DNA of 64,000 nucleotides, taken from the NCBI RefSeq assembly GCF_042850985.1, contig NZ_AP031415.1, positions 248,001-312,000 on the forward strand. The letters run 5' to 3'. A model generated the notes under the pieces. The model saw only the letters and a program-made list of their open reading frames with translations, searched no databases and was not told where the DNA came from. The DNA comes from Allocoprobacillus sp002160865. GTDB taxonomy: Bacteria > Bacillota_I > Bacilli_A > Erysipelotrichales > Coprobacillaceae. Made by a program: the position numbers and the translations under genes. This document shows, piece after piece, positions 17,698 through 26,166 of the stretch (the stretch's first letter is position 1; each line of letters begins with the position of its first letter).

Positions 17698-18153
17698 ATG
17701 ATTAATCGTGTTGTATTAGTTGGAAGAATGACAAGAGATCCTGAGCTAAGAACAACAAATACTGGTGCTTCTGTAACAAGTTTCACTTTAGCACTTAATC
17801 GTAACTATAATTCGGCAGATGGACAACAAGCAGATTATATTAACTGTGTTGTCTGGAATAAAGTTGCTGAAAATGTAGCAAAATATTGTTCTAAAGGATC
17901 ATTAGTAGGTGTTGAAGGAAGACTTCGTTCACGTAGCTATGATAATGCTCAAGGTCAAAAAGTATATGTTGTTGAAGTTGTTTGTGATAGTGTACAGTTT
18001 TTGGAAACAAGAGCTGCCAGAGAAAGAGCACAGCAACAACAACCACAAGTATCACAAGATAACTTCTATGATATGAAGACAGTAGAATTAGAGAAAGATT
18101 TTGATAATTCTTTTGATTCATTTGATATCATGGAAGATGATATTCAATTTTAA
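17698..18153 (+). CDS. ssb: Single-stranded DNA-binding protein
   Basis: A 151-residue SSB. The OB fold spans residues 1-105 (start MINRVVLVGRMTRDPELR, then the motif DYINCVVWNKVAENVA). A Gln-rich linker and the acidic C-terminal tip EDDIQF, which recruits repair and replication partners, follow. Its position between rpsF and rpsR is the standard Firmicutes arrangement. It serves chromosome replication and could also serve the islands integrated just downstream. Confidence 0.97.
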   Translation: MINRVVLVGRMTRDPELRTTNTGASVTSFTLALNRNYNSADGQQADYINCVVWNKVAENVAKYCSKGSLVGVEGRLRSRSYDNAQGQKVYVVEVVCDSVQFLETRAARERAQQQQPQVSQDNFYDMKTVELEKDFDNSFDSFDIMEDDIQF

Positions 18154-18167
18154 GGAGGAAATGGTTT

Positions 18168-18395
18168 ATGGCATTCAAAAGACAAAGACCTAGAAAAAAA
18201 GTTTGCTATTTTACAAAAAACAAGATTGATTACATTGATTACAAAGATGTTGAATTATTAAAAAGATTTATATCTGCTAATGGGAAAATCATTCCTAGAC
18301 GTGTAACTGGTACAAGTGCTAAATACCAAAGACAATTAGCAGTAGCAATCAAAAGAGCTAGACAAATGGCTTTATTACCATACGTTGGTGAATAA
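18168..18395 (+). CDS. rpsR: 30S ribosomal protein S18
   Basis: A 75-residue S18. The sequence contains VCYFTKNKIDYIDYKDVELL and the C-terminal RQLAVAIKRARQMALLPYVGE, both diagnostic. AAGGAGG precedes the start. The final 20 bp of coding sequence and stop are the integration target of two tandem islands: near-identical 20-mers recur at 39014 and 58790. The S18 protein itself is left intact by the insertion. Confidence 0.98.
   Translation: MAFKRQRPRKKVCYFTKNKIDYIDYKDVELLKRFISANGKIIPRRVTGTSAKYQRQLAVAIKRARQMALLPYVGE
18375..18394 (+). repeat. att site 1 (rpsR/island 1 junction)
   Basis: This 20-bp rpsR 3' end is repeated at 39014 with one mismatch and at 58790 with two. It is the left attachment site of island 1. 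Confidence 0.8.
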
Positions 18396-18403
18396 TAACG
18401 ATT

Positions 18404-18433
18404 AAAAAACCTTGATAAAATCAAGGTTTTTTT
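18404..18433 (+). terminator. Terminator after rpsR, supplied by island 1
   Basis: CCTTGAT pairs with ATCAAGG, with six As before and seven Ts after. It overlaps the end of the convergent integrase gene. Confidence 0.85.
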
Positions 18434-19519
18434 GTTTCTTGAGGAGTTTCTGGTACTAATTTGGTACTATTGTTTAATTCATCAAGCTTATTAACGAGAT
18501 GAATTTGTTTATCTGGGTATAAATGACTGTAAGTTTTTAATGTTGTTTCAACGGTATCACCTATACGTTCTGCTATCATTAGTGCACTATAACCTAATTC
18601 AATAAGCATGGAAACATGACTATGTCTAAAGGAATGGATGGTAAACTCAGGATTAAGATTTGCTTTTCTTTGTGCGTATTTCAATCGCCCTCTAGCTTTT
18701 GTGTAATGATTCATAAAAATATAATCATTATCCTTTGGCTTATAGAGATTATCAATATATTGCTTAATAATATCTACAAGGAATTGTGGAATACTAACAT
18801 CCCTATAGCTATTGTGCGTTTTAGGAGATGTAATGACATTCTTTTTATTAATACGTTGATATGATTTTGTAATGTGAATAACTCCTTTATCTAAATCTAT
18901 ATCTTTTTTTTGTAATGCAAACAATTCACCTTTTCTCATACCTGTGTAAAAAAGAGTAGAGAATATAGTGTAATCATTATAGTCCTGTACGTTCTCTAAT
19001 AAAGTTTTCATCTCATCTATAGTATAAATTTGCATTTTTTTTGCTTTTATGGCTACCAATGCTTCCAGCTTTAGTACAAGGATTCGTTTTTAAGTCATAA
19101 TATTTTGTAGCGTGATTAAAAATGGCATTTAGTATTCCATTTATCTTTTTTAAATAGGCTTCAGAATAGTTTTGGCTTATAAGCTCATTTTGCCATCGTC
19201 TTATTATTATGGCAGTAACCTCGTTCATTTGATATTGTTTAAAAAAAGGAAGAATCCTTTTCTCGATAATATTGTTTTTAACATGTAATGTCTTTGGTTT
19301 CAGTCGAGGCGACATATCATCTTGGTAAAGTTTTACAAAGTTCTCAAATGACATATTAAGATCTGTACTTTGTTGTTCTAGAAAATGTCGTTCAAACTCT
19401 TTAGCTTCACGTTGTAATTTGAATCCTCTTTTTTTCTTTTGTTTTTTCTCACCTTTATAATCAGTATAATAAAACTTACAAAACCAAGTTTTGGTTTTCT
19501 TATCATAATATGTTGGCAT
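18421..19519 (-). pseudogene. Tyrosine recombinase (Tn916/phage type), frameshifted
   Basis: Integrase of island 1, read as two overlapping frames. The upstream frame (19519-19013) has the AP2-like arm-binding N terminus and the SAM-like core-binding domain up to NPCTKAGSIG. The downstream frame (19059-18421) has the catalytic domain with Arg in TGMRKGELFAL and HSFRHSH, and Tyr in TTLKTYSHLYP. The break lies in a run of eight T on the plus strand (19035-19042); seven would restore one protein of about 365 residues. It may be inactive, be rescued by slippage, or reflect an assembly error. Its 3' end contains the left arm-type repeats. Confidence 0.88.
18451..18471 (+). repeat. Left arm-type repeats of island 1 integrase
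   Basis: TGGTACTA occurs at 18451 and 18462, 11 bp apart in the same orientation. The same pair with the same spacing occurs at 38898 and 38909 near the right end. Confidence 0.6.
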
Positions 19520-19625
19520 TGTATTTCGCTCCTTTTCATGTTAAAATTGGAGCATGAAAAATGATTGCTGTGGTAGGTAATTCTTTTTCATGCTGTGCAC
19601 TCTAGTTGGCGCTGGAGTGCTTTTT

Positions 19626-20312
19626 TTATTTACTGTAATATTTTTTTAATGCGACACGATACATCGTATCAATTGATTGATCATCTTCTAAATCAAGGTC
19701 TAATTCTTTGTTTGTAAAGAGAACTTTGTAAATAATATCTTTCTTATAATTTGGATTATTTGCTTTATATTGATTAATTGTTTCTTCATTCATAAATTGA
19801 GATTCATATACAACTTTTTGATATTGGTATTGAGCATCTTGTAAACTTCTATCGATGAGAAGATAAGCATCATTACGCAATTGTTCAAATTGAGACTGAT
19901 CAACTGAAACAAATGAAAGTTTACGAAAATTCTTTAGTAATGTATAGAATTCATCAAAATTTGTGTATATATCAATCTCATAATCTCCTATTTTTTCATG
20001 TTCTTTATCAAAATTTTCTTTCATGTCAAAGAATTTACCGGAATCGTACAATAGAATATCGTTTAGTTCGTTGTGTTGTACAGGATGGTAGCTATGATCA
20101 AAAAGAAAATCATTATTCTCTAAGTCAAAAAATACGCTCGGACAAATAGAGAGTTCATCAGATATTTGTTTGATAACATCTATTTTAGGTTCACGACCAT
20201 TTTCATAGTTTTGATAAGTTGTATAAGGGATATTGAGCCGTCTGGCTAACTCGGCTTTAGATAGACCTTTCTTCTTACGTTCTCTTGCTAATATATCTGA
20301 AAAAGTAGCCAT
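19626..20312 (-). CDS. XRE-family repressor of island 1
   Basis: A 228-residue regulator with an N-terminal XRE helix-turn-helix (ILARERKKKGLSKAELARRLNIPYTTYQNYENG) and a 150-residue C-terminal region of unknown fold. It has no IrrE-type protease motif. The start at 20312 is preferred; AAGGAGG lies about 14 bp upstream, rather far. It is divergent from the small XRE gene, with shared operator half-sites (TGAGTTAT) between them, the layout of a phage-like maintenance switch. It is the likely master repressor of excision and transfer. Confidence 0.85.
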   Translation of the reverse strand: MATFSDILARERKKKGLSKAELARRLNIPYTTYQNYENGREPKIDVIKQISDELSICPSVFFDLENNDFLFDHSYHPVQHNELNDILLYDSGKFFDMKENFDKEHEKIGDYEIDIYTNFDEFYTLLKNFRKLSFVSVDQSQFEQLRNDAYLLIDRSLQDAQYQYQKVVYESQFMNEETINQYKANNPNYKKDIIYKVLFTNKELDLDLEDDQSIDTMYRVALKKYYSK

Positions 20313-20502
20313 ATATATGTATTTAACCTCCTTTCTTGAGTTAATTATATCAAATTTGTACAACTTGTAAATAAATATAACTCATTTTGAATAAAAATAT
20401 ATGAAAATTATTTAAAATGAGTTATTTATATTGACAACAACCTAATATATGCTATTATTTAATTGAAAATAACTCAAATTGAGTATAAAAGGAGGTGAAA
20501 AT
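20313..20502. promoter_or_regulatory. Divergent promoter/operator region of island 1
   Basis: Rightward promoter: TTGACA (20431-20436), a 16-bp spacer and TATTAT (20453-20458). Repeated half-sites of the type TGAGTTA/TAACTCA occur at about 20337, 20380, 20417 and 20470; the last forms ACTCAA-A-TTGAGT. These are probable binding sites for the two flanking XRE proteins. Confidence 0.6.
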
Positions 20503-20706
20503 ATGAAGGTTGACTCAACAAGAATTAAAATCTTGCTGATAGAACGTCAATTATCGGTAAAGGAGTTTTGTAAAATCAACAACATGTCTTATAGTACGAT
20601 CTCTGCAATATTAAGAGGTCAAAGGATTGGGCAACTCAAAACTATCGGACAAATTGCTGATGCGTTAGATGTAAGTATTGATAGTATATTAAAAGAAGGA
20701 GAATAG
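20503..20706 (+). CDS. Small XRE/Cro-like regulator
   Basis: A 67-residue protein that is essentially one helix-turn-helix (IKILLIERQLSVKEFCKINN, then MSYSTISAILRGQ). AGGAGGTG precedes the ATG at 20503. It is transcribed away from the larger XRE repressor and leads the operon that continues into the HTH protein, primase-helicase and mobilization genes. It is probably the Cro-like partner in the switch. Its partner and target sites are inferred from position only. Confidence 0.85.
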   Translation: MKVDSTRIKILLIERQLSVKEFCKINNMSYSTISAILRGQRIGQLKTIGQIADALDVSIDSILKEGE

Positions 20707-20711
20707 AAATT

Positions 20712-20900
20712 ATGGAAATTGAAAAAAGTTATTATGATGTATACGATGTAATTAAATTATTAGGAGTTAGTAAAAGTAAAGCTTATGCAGTGATGAGAGA
20801 GATGAATGATTATCTAGAAGAACAAGGATATTTAGTTATTTCTGGTAAAGTCCCTGCAAGATATTTTAATGAAAAGTGGTATGGTGGAACACATGCTTAG
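20712..20900 (+). CDS. Excisionase-like HTH protein
   Basis: A 62-residue protein with a MerR/Xis-type winged helix (YDVIKLLGVSKSKAYAVMREMND, residues about 10-33), followed by EQGYLVISGKVPARYFNEKWYG. Such proteins in integrative elements act as excisionases or as small transcription factors for the replication genes. Which role it has here is not decidable. It lies 5 bp after the Cro-like gene and overlaps the primase gene start by 8 bp, so it is translationally coupled on both sides. Confidence 0.75.
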   Translation: MEIEKSYYDVYDVIKLLGVSKSKAYAVMREMNDYLEEQGYLVISGKVPARYFNEKWYGGTHA

Positions 20901-22599
20901 TTTAAAAGAAAGTGCACTAGCCTATGCTAAAGAAGGGCTACGAGTCTTTCCACTGGCGCCAAACAGTAAAGGAAAGCAAGTTCTTCATTCATGGATAGAA
21001 GAAGCAACCACGAATCCAGATACTATTGAATATTGGTGGGGTGCAAATCCACAATATAATATTGGTATCGTAACGGGTGAAAAACTATTTGTTATAGATG
21101 TTGATATAAAAAATCAACATAATGGAATTGAATCTTTAAAACAATATGGAAAAGAATTACCTACCACAAAAATGGTGAAATCTCCCTCAAGGGGATTTCA
21201 TCTTTACTATTATGATGATCGCCAAGAAGTTAAAACATGTACAGGATTGTATGATGGTATTGATATACGAGGAAAAGGTGGCTACATTGTAGCACCACCT
21301 AGTATGATAAATGGCAATAAATATCAGTTTATTAATAAAGAACCGGTTGCTAAAATAAATGATGCAGTACGAAACTTTTTAAATAGACATAAAGAAAATC
21401 GAGAGAGTTCATTTACAAGTCAAGATATCGTTAATGAAGGATATAGGAACGATTATCTATTTCGTATGGCGTGTTTCTTGCAACAAAAAGGATTTAGTGA
21501 TGTGGCTATCAATGAATGTATTAAAAAAGAGAATGAAGAAAAATGCCAGCCACCATTAGAAATTCAAGAAATTGAACGTATTGTTCAAAGTACACTAAAA
21601 TATAAAAAAGGTTCAGTTCAATTACGAAACGAAATTGAGTATGAAAGATCGTTTACTTTAACACAACTTTATGCTTCTAAAGATGATGATGAAGATGATA
21701 TTGTTGAAAATATGATATCGGTAGGCCTAACTCTTTTAGGTGCACCACAAAAATCAGGAAAAACTTTTTTTGGATTGCAGCTATGTGATGCTATTGTAGA
21801 AGGTAAAAATTTCTTAGGAAGGAAAGTACAAAAAGGAACAGCGGTCTATCTTGCTTTTGAAGATAAAAAGACAAAAATCAAAAAAAGATTGCAAAGAATG
21901 CAAGTAGACCCCAATGATAAATTTGTTATTGATATTCTTAAGCCGAATCATTTGTATGATTTAGAATTAAGAATTGAACAAGAGCTTCAAAGAAATGCAG
22001 ATTTAAAACTTGTAGTGGTTGATACATTCCATAAGATAAGAAAATCAAAAGATCGAGATTATGATAGTGAGTATGCCGAAGCGACAATGTATCATGAATT
22101 AGCTTGTAAATATCATATTGCGATTATCTTAATAACACATGTAAAAAAAGAGATAGATGTCAATCATCCATTTGATTCAATCTATGGAAGTAGAGGTTTA
22201 ACAGCTGGGTCTGATTCAATCCTTGTTATGTATAAGAAGAACCATTTATCCAAGACACGACAGTTAGCAATACAAGGGAAAGATATACCGGATGATGAAA
22301 TGACACTATTACAAAATGATAGTATGAATTTAGAAATTACTGAAAATGAGGATGATGGTGATGTTGATGAAAATGTTATGAAAGTTATTAATTTTATCAT
22401 TCGAAAAAAAGAATTTATTGGTTCTCATGAAGATTTGTCATCCATTCTTTCACTTTCACTGACAGGAAGACAGCTTCAAGCTTTACTAGCAAAAAACAGT
22501 AATATCCTAGAGTCAACATTTATCTCTTACGAGAAGCAACCACGACAAAATAAAGCAAGACCTATTTGTTTAATATATCATGGAAATGAGGAAATTTAG
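20893..22599 (+). CDS. Primase-polymerase/RepA-like helicase replication protein
   Basis: A 568-residue bifunctional replication protein. Residues 1-165 are a PrimPol domain (GLRVFPLAPNSKGK, VIDVDIK with the metal Asp pair, SPSRGFHLYYY, GIDIRGKGGYIVAPPS). A PriCT-like helical segment follows. From residue 270 a RecA/RepA-type ATPase has Walker A APQKSGKTFF, Walker B LVVVDTFHK and the sensor LITHVKKE. It probably starts replication of the excised circle. The ATG at 20893 overlaps the upstream stop codon; an in-frame ATG at 20869 lacks a ribosome-binding site. Large inverted repeats just downstream may be its origin. Confidence 0.88.
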   Translation: MLSLKESALAYAKEGLRVFPLAPNSKGKQVLHSWIEEATTNPDTIEYWWGANPQYNIGIVTGEKLFVIDVDIKNQHNGIESLKQYGKELPTTKMVKSPSRGFHLYYYDDRQEVKTCTGLYDGIDIRGKGGYIVAPPSMINGNKYQFINKEPVAKINDAVRNFLNRHKENRESSFTSQDIVNEGYRNDYLFRMACFLQQKGFSDVAINECIKKENEEKCQPPLEIQEIERIVQSTLKYKKGSVQLRNEIEYERSFTLTQLYASKDDDEDDIVENMISVGLTLLGAPQKSGKTFFGLQLCDAIVEGKNFLGRKVQKGTAVYLAFEDKKTKIKKRLQRMQVDPNDKFVIDILKPNHLYDLELRIEQELQRNADLKLVVVDTFHKIRKSKDRDYDSEYAEATMYHELACKYHIAIILITHVKKEIDVNHPFDSIYGSRGLTAGSDSILVMYKKNHLSKTRQLAIQGKDIPDDEMTLLQNDSMNLEITENEDDGDVDENVMKVINFIIRKKEFIGSHEDLSSILSLSLTGRQLQALLAKNSNILESTFISYEKQPRQNKARPICLIYHGNEEI

Positions 22600-22650
22600 T
22601 GACAGTGTGACAGTTATAAGGCAATACTTTTTGACCGTCACACCGTCACT
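22598..22650. repeat. 14-bp inverted repeat after the primase gene
   Basis: AGTGACAGTGTGAC (22598-22611) and GTCACACCGTCACT (22637-22650) are complementary with one mismatch, enclosing a 25-base loop. No T-run follows, so a terminator is unlikely; a replication origin or relaxosome site is possible. Confidence 0.6.
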
Positions 22651-22689
22651 CCTTAAATAAGTTAAATTTAAGATTTTATGTATTAGCAA

Positions 22690-22745
22690 GCAACGTATTT
22701 TGTCCCCAAAATACAACATCATAAGCTGGTACGACCAGCAAGATT
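22690..22745 (+). other. Candidate oriT
   Basis: Two hairpins stand in series: GTATTTTG with CAAAATAC, then GCTGGT with ACCAGC. They lie immediately upstream of mobC and the relaxase gene, the usual place for an origin of transfer. The nic site cannot be assigned from sequence alone. Confidence 0.45.
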
Positions 22746-22755
22746 GGAGGTTCAT

Positions 22756-23067
22756 ATGAAAAGAAATCATGAAATTAAGATACGATTTAATGACAATGAA
22801 TTTAAAATCTTAAACAACAAATTAGAAAAAACAAGCTTAAGTAGAGAAGCATTTTCTAGAGCTTGTATATTAGGTAAGGAGATAAAAGTACCACCTGATC
22901 TAGATTATTATAAGTTAAAAAATGAGTTCAATTATATTGGTAATAATCTAAATCAGATAGCAAGAGCATTAAATAATAGACAAGACATATCACTAAAAAC
23001 TATCATGGAAACCATCAAAGAATTACGACAAATGATCAAAAATCTTGATGAAAAAGTAAGGGGCTGA
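22756..23067 (+). CDS. MobC-like relaxosome accessory protein
   Basis: A 103-residue protein of the bacterial mobilization MobC family. The N-terminal ribbon-helix-helix-like part is IKIRFNDNEFKILNNKLEKT and the conserved C-terminal part is NYIGNNLNQIARALNNR. It would bind oriT and assist relaxase nicking. GGAGG precedes the ATG at 22756. Its stop overlaps the first codon of the relaxase frame, implying coupling. Confidence 0.88.
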   Translation: MKRNHEIKIRFNDNEFKILNNKLEKTSLSREAFSRACILGKEIKVPPDLDYYKLKNEFNYIGNNLNQIARALNNRQDISLKTIMETIKELRQMIKNLDEKVRG

Positions 23068-24335
23068 TCAAAGCAGTAACATCAATTTGGGCTATCCGAG
23101 ATCGTTTGGATAACGTTATCAAGTATGTTGAAGATGAAAAAAAGACGATGCAAACGGTCTTGGATTACATCAGCCAAGATAATAAAGTCAAACAAAAAAA
23201 GTATGTAACTTGTCTTAATTGTGATGCATTTAATCCATTAAAATCGATGCAGATGACCAAGAAATTGTTTCATGATCATAAAAGGATCGTAGCATTTCAT
23301 GGTTATCAGTCATTTAAAATAGGTGAGGTTGATGCAAATATTGCACATGAAATTGGAGTAAAGCTTGCACAAAAAGTGTTTGGAAATCGTTTCGAAGTTG
23401 TCGTTACAACACACTTAGATAAAGATCATATCCATAATCATATCTTGATAAATTCAACTTCATTCGTTGATGGCAAACGATTCTGTAATACTAAAAAAGA
23501 TTACTGGAACATGAGAAATACATCCGATGAACTATGCAAAGAATATGGATTATCCATCATCGAAGATCCATCTTATAATTCAAAAAAGTTGAATTATCAT
23601 ATCATGAAAACCTATATGAACAACATAAAAAAAGATATCGATGCTCTTGTAAAAGAAAGTAATTGCATTAGGGATTTAAAAGATAATATGAAAAAGAAAG
23701 GGTATGTGTTCGATAGAATCGAAGGAGAAGATGTCATTTATCATCCGTATTGTAATGAACCAATCTATCTAAAATCGTTAGGAGAAAGGTATCACCTTGA
23801 TGAAATTGAAGAAAGATTGACCGATAAATGGATCCTTCCTCAAAACGTTGAACATACAAAAAGCTATTATCAATGCAAGGAATATTATCAACTTTATAAA
23901 AGAAAACAGTTGCCAAAACTTGCAGGAATTCATGTTGCTTATCTTATTTCGATAAATATCTTACCTACAAGAAAACAACATATCTCTAAAGAAGCAAGAC
24001 AAGCACTCAAGAAAATGGATCAATATTCTAGAGAAATTGAACTTCTCGCCAAGAACAAGATAGAAGATATTGATCAATTAAATAGCTATCAACAACAAAA
24101 ACAAGATGAACTCAATGACCTATTAAAGCAAAGACAAGGGTGTTATTATCAACGACAACGAGCAAGAACAATGGACGAAAAAGAAGAATGGTCAGCAAGA
24201 GCTAAGTTATTTACACCTGAGATTAAAAAGATAAGATTAGAAATCAAAGCATGTGAGAATATCAGAAATCGTAGCTTTGATAAAGATATTGAAAGAATTG
24301 CACAAAAGAAAATCAAACAAAGAGATGCAAGATAG
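23064..24335 (+). CDS. MOB-family relaxase (VirD2/MobA-like)
   Basis: Nicks oriT and leads single-strand transfer. The HUH metal motif is HLDKDHIHNHILIN (about residues 117-130), and the probable catalytic Tyr lies in DNVIKYVEDEKKT near the N terminus. The C-terminal 130 residues are a charged coiled-coil-like region. Codons 23070-23105 encode KAVTSIWAIRDR, which matches how relaxases of this group begin, so translation probably starts upstream of the TTG at 23106. No ATG is available; a CTG at 23064 overlapping the mobC stop is the best position. The start codon is uncertain but the protein identity is not. Confidence 0.87.
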   Translation: MIKAVTSIWAIRDRLDNVIKYVEDEKKTMQTVLDYISQDNKVKQKKYVTCLNCDAFNPLKSMQMTKKLFHDHKRIVAFHGYQSFKIGEVDANIAHEIGVKLAQKVFGNRFEVVVTTHLDKDHIHNHILINSTSFVDGKRFCNTKKDYWNMRNTSDELCKEYGLSIIEDPSYNSKKLNYHIMKTYMNNIKKDIDALVKESNCIRDLKDNMKKKGYVFDRIEGEDVIYHPYCNEPIYLKSLGERYHLDEIEERLTDKWILPQNVEHTKSYYQCKEYYQLYKRKQLPKLAGIHVAYLISINILPTRKQHISKEARQALKKMDQYSREIELLAKNKIEDIDQLNSYQQQKQDELNDLLKQRQGCYYQRQRARTMDEKEEWSARAKLFTPEIKKIRLEIKACENIRNRSFDKDIERIAQKKIKQRDAR

Positions 24336-24347
24336 GAGGATAAAAGC

Positions 24348-24713
24348 ATGAAAGAAATTAAATATAACAAAGTAGGAGATTATGAATTTCCTGAATTAAA
24401 ACAAGAAAGGCCTTTACCAAATTTATCTAGATTTGGAAGAGAATATCTAAGGATATTAAAAGAAAGACATCCAGGACATTACTTAGCTTTACGAACAAGA
24501 AACGAACTAAATGAAGAATTGATTCGTGTGGATAAAGAGCTAAATCAACGATATGAAAATCTTATAGAACAATACAAAGTATCAAGAAATATAACAGAAG
24601 AATTAAAAGAACAAGACCAAATGAAATGGGTTCAAGAGATGAATGATATAAAAAATTTAGTAGAAGAAAGTTTAATTAATGAAATCATAAATTTGTTAAT
24701 TATTGATTTGTAA
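24348..24713 (+). CDS. TnpV-like transposon-encoded protein
   Basis: A 121-residue protein resembling TnpV, which accompanies mobilization genes in Tn4451-like and related Firmicutes elements. Shared features are VGDYEFPEL near the start, the helical RFGREYLRILKERHPGHYLAL, and TEELKEQDQMKWVQEMNDIKN. Its function is unknown. The last 17 residues (EESLINEIINLLIIDL) depart from the usual ending, and the DNA beyond is degenerate, so the 3' end may mark an old recombination point between backbone and cargo. Confidence 0.75.
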   Translation: MKEIKYNKVGDYEFPELKQERPLPNLSRFGREYLRILKERHPGHYLALRTRNELNEELIRVDKELNQRYENLIEQYKVSRNITEELKEQDQMKWVQEMNDIKNLVEESLINEIINLLIIDL

Positions 24714-25359
24714 TATTTTATGGGAATATATTAGTATAATAGAAAAGGAAATTATAATAAATTCATATGAAAAATAAAAAAAGAAGTATTTAAAATAGTA
24801 ATAAATATAAATTGAGATTTTTGAGTGAATTTAATAAAAGATACTTGTGCTGTATTAAATGAGACGACTTATAATACGAAGCAAAAACAATGCTAATATA
24901 TAATTTGATAAATTTAGAAGAGAGATTATAGATATAATATTTTACAATTAATACATTATCTGTAATTTCTTTTTATTAATTATTATGTGTATAGAATTGC
25001 TTGTTAATTCTGATCAATATCTTTTGATGGTAAGTTAATTATCATTTATGTAATTTAATAAAGTACGAGTATGCTTAATAAATTGAATATGAATGACAAA
25101 AATCATATACTATGATAAAATAAATTATTATGAAATCTATGATGAAACATTGATATAAATGTTATATTTAAAATTTTATTTGATTGAAAAGTAATAATGG
25201 AACAAAGTAAGCTTAATTATATAGTAATGATTTTCTTATATTAAAAAATATTAAAATAATAAAAGCGATTTTATTAATAATGTTAACCAATTACATATGA
25301 TTTTAAGTTCTTCGATAGTTTATATAGTAACTATAATGTAGAATTAAGAGGTATTTGGA
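24714..25359. other. AT-rich non-coding spacer in island 1
   Basis: About 650 bases with no open frame of coding quality on either strand, no strong hairpin and no recognised motif. It looks like decayed sequence between the mobilization backbone and the cargo. Confidence 0.5.
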
Positions 25360-25737
25360 ATGAAACTTATAAATAGTGAGAGTATTATTGACTGTGATGA
25401 ACAGGAAGAAAAAATTCATGATGATGAGATAAATAATGTTTTAGAATTGCTACATTCAAAAGGAAATTATGATTGTGCTGTTTTAAAGAAATATCAGGAT
25501 GAAGGTCATAAGCATATAGAAATGGAAATATTGCATAGCAACTTATATAACATATCTGACGTAATAGAGGATTGTGATCTTAAAAACGGTGTTGATGTTT
25601 GTGTTGATGAGGAAGGTTACTATGTATTTATAGTTTATGGTCAAATTTATGAATTAGGAGAAAAATATCATATGGTAACAACAGCATTAAAAATAATGCC
25701 ATATGATGAAAATAGAGAATTTATTAGTTTTATTTAG
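25360..25737 (+). CDS. Hypothetical acidic protein
   Basis: A 125-residue acidic protein not assigned to a family. AAGAGG precedes the ATG. It has a hydrophilic N-terminal half rich in Asp/Glu and a beta-rich C-terminal half (NGVDVCVDEEGYYVFIVYG) reminiscent of small immunity-type or DUF6762-like folds, but this is weak. It stands alone between two non-coding stretches, just upstream of the restriction cluster. It may be cargo or a remnant. Confidence 0.5.
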   Translation: MKLINSESIIDCDEQEEKIHDDEINNVLELLHSKGNYDCAVLKKYQDEGHKHIEMEILHSNLYNISDVIEDCDLKNGVDVCVDEEGYYVFIVYGQIYELGEKYHMVTTALKIMPYDENREFISFI

Positions 25738-26166
25738 AAAAAGCTATAGTAAAATATTGTATTTTTGTTTTATTATGAAATATTGCATAAATACTTAATA
25801 AATTTATTGATGTTAAACTTGAAAATACTTCAAGAAGCATTTTGTAAAATTGACAAAAAAATTTTGAAGTTATGGATAATTTTTCGATGTTTTTATAAAT
25901 AATTCAACAATAAGAAAAAAATTCTTCAATTAAAAGAGAAGAATTGATATAATTTTTTTATAAAAGGGAAAATCAAAATTCAGTTTATAATTAATGATTT
26001 GATTAAAAGATACTTCATTGATAACATCATGGAAACTATTGTTTGATTTTCTTTTTAGAACTGAGGTTTATTTAATAGTAGAATCATGATCTATCGTTTG
26101 ATAGTGTTCAAAGCAAAGCTTAGATTCTAAAAAAACAAGTGAGAAGTGTAAAACTAGGAGGACTTT
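25738..26166. other. AT-rich spacer before the restriction cluster
   Basis: About 430 bases. One hairpin is visible (AATTCTTC with GAAGAATT, 25920-25945, then T-rich), perhaps a terminator for the preceding gene. No gene is supported. The methyltransferase ribosome-binding site (AGGAGG) is at its right end. Confidence 0.5.

Noticed and set aside
18421..18864. Open frames on the strand opposite the integrase and many other genes
   Set aside because: They are antisense to well-supported genes, lack ribosome-binding sites and encode low-complexity hydrophobic peptides.
24714..26166. Possible structured RNA or tRNA in the AT-rich spacers of island 1
   Set aside because: No cloverleaf, no conserved riboswitch core and only weak hairpins were seen.
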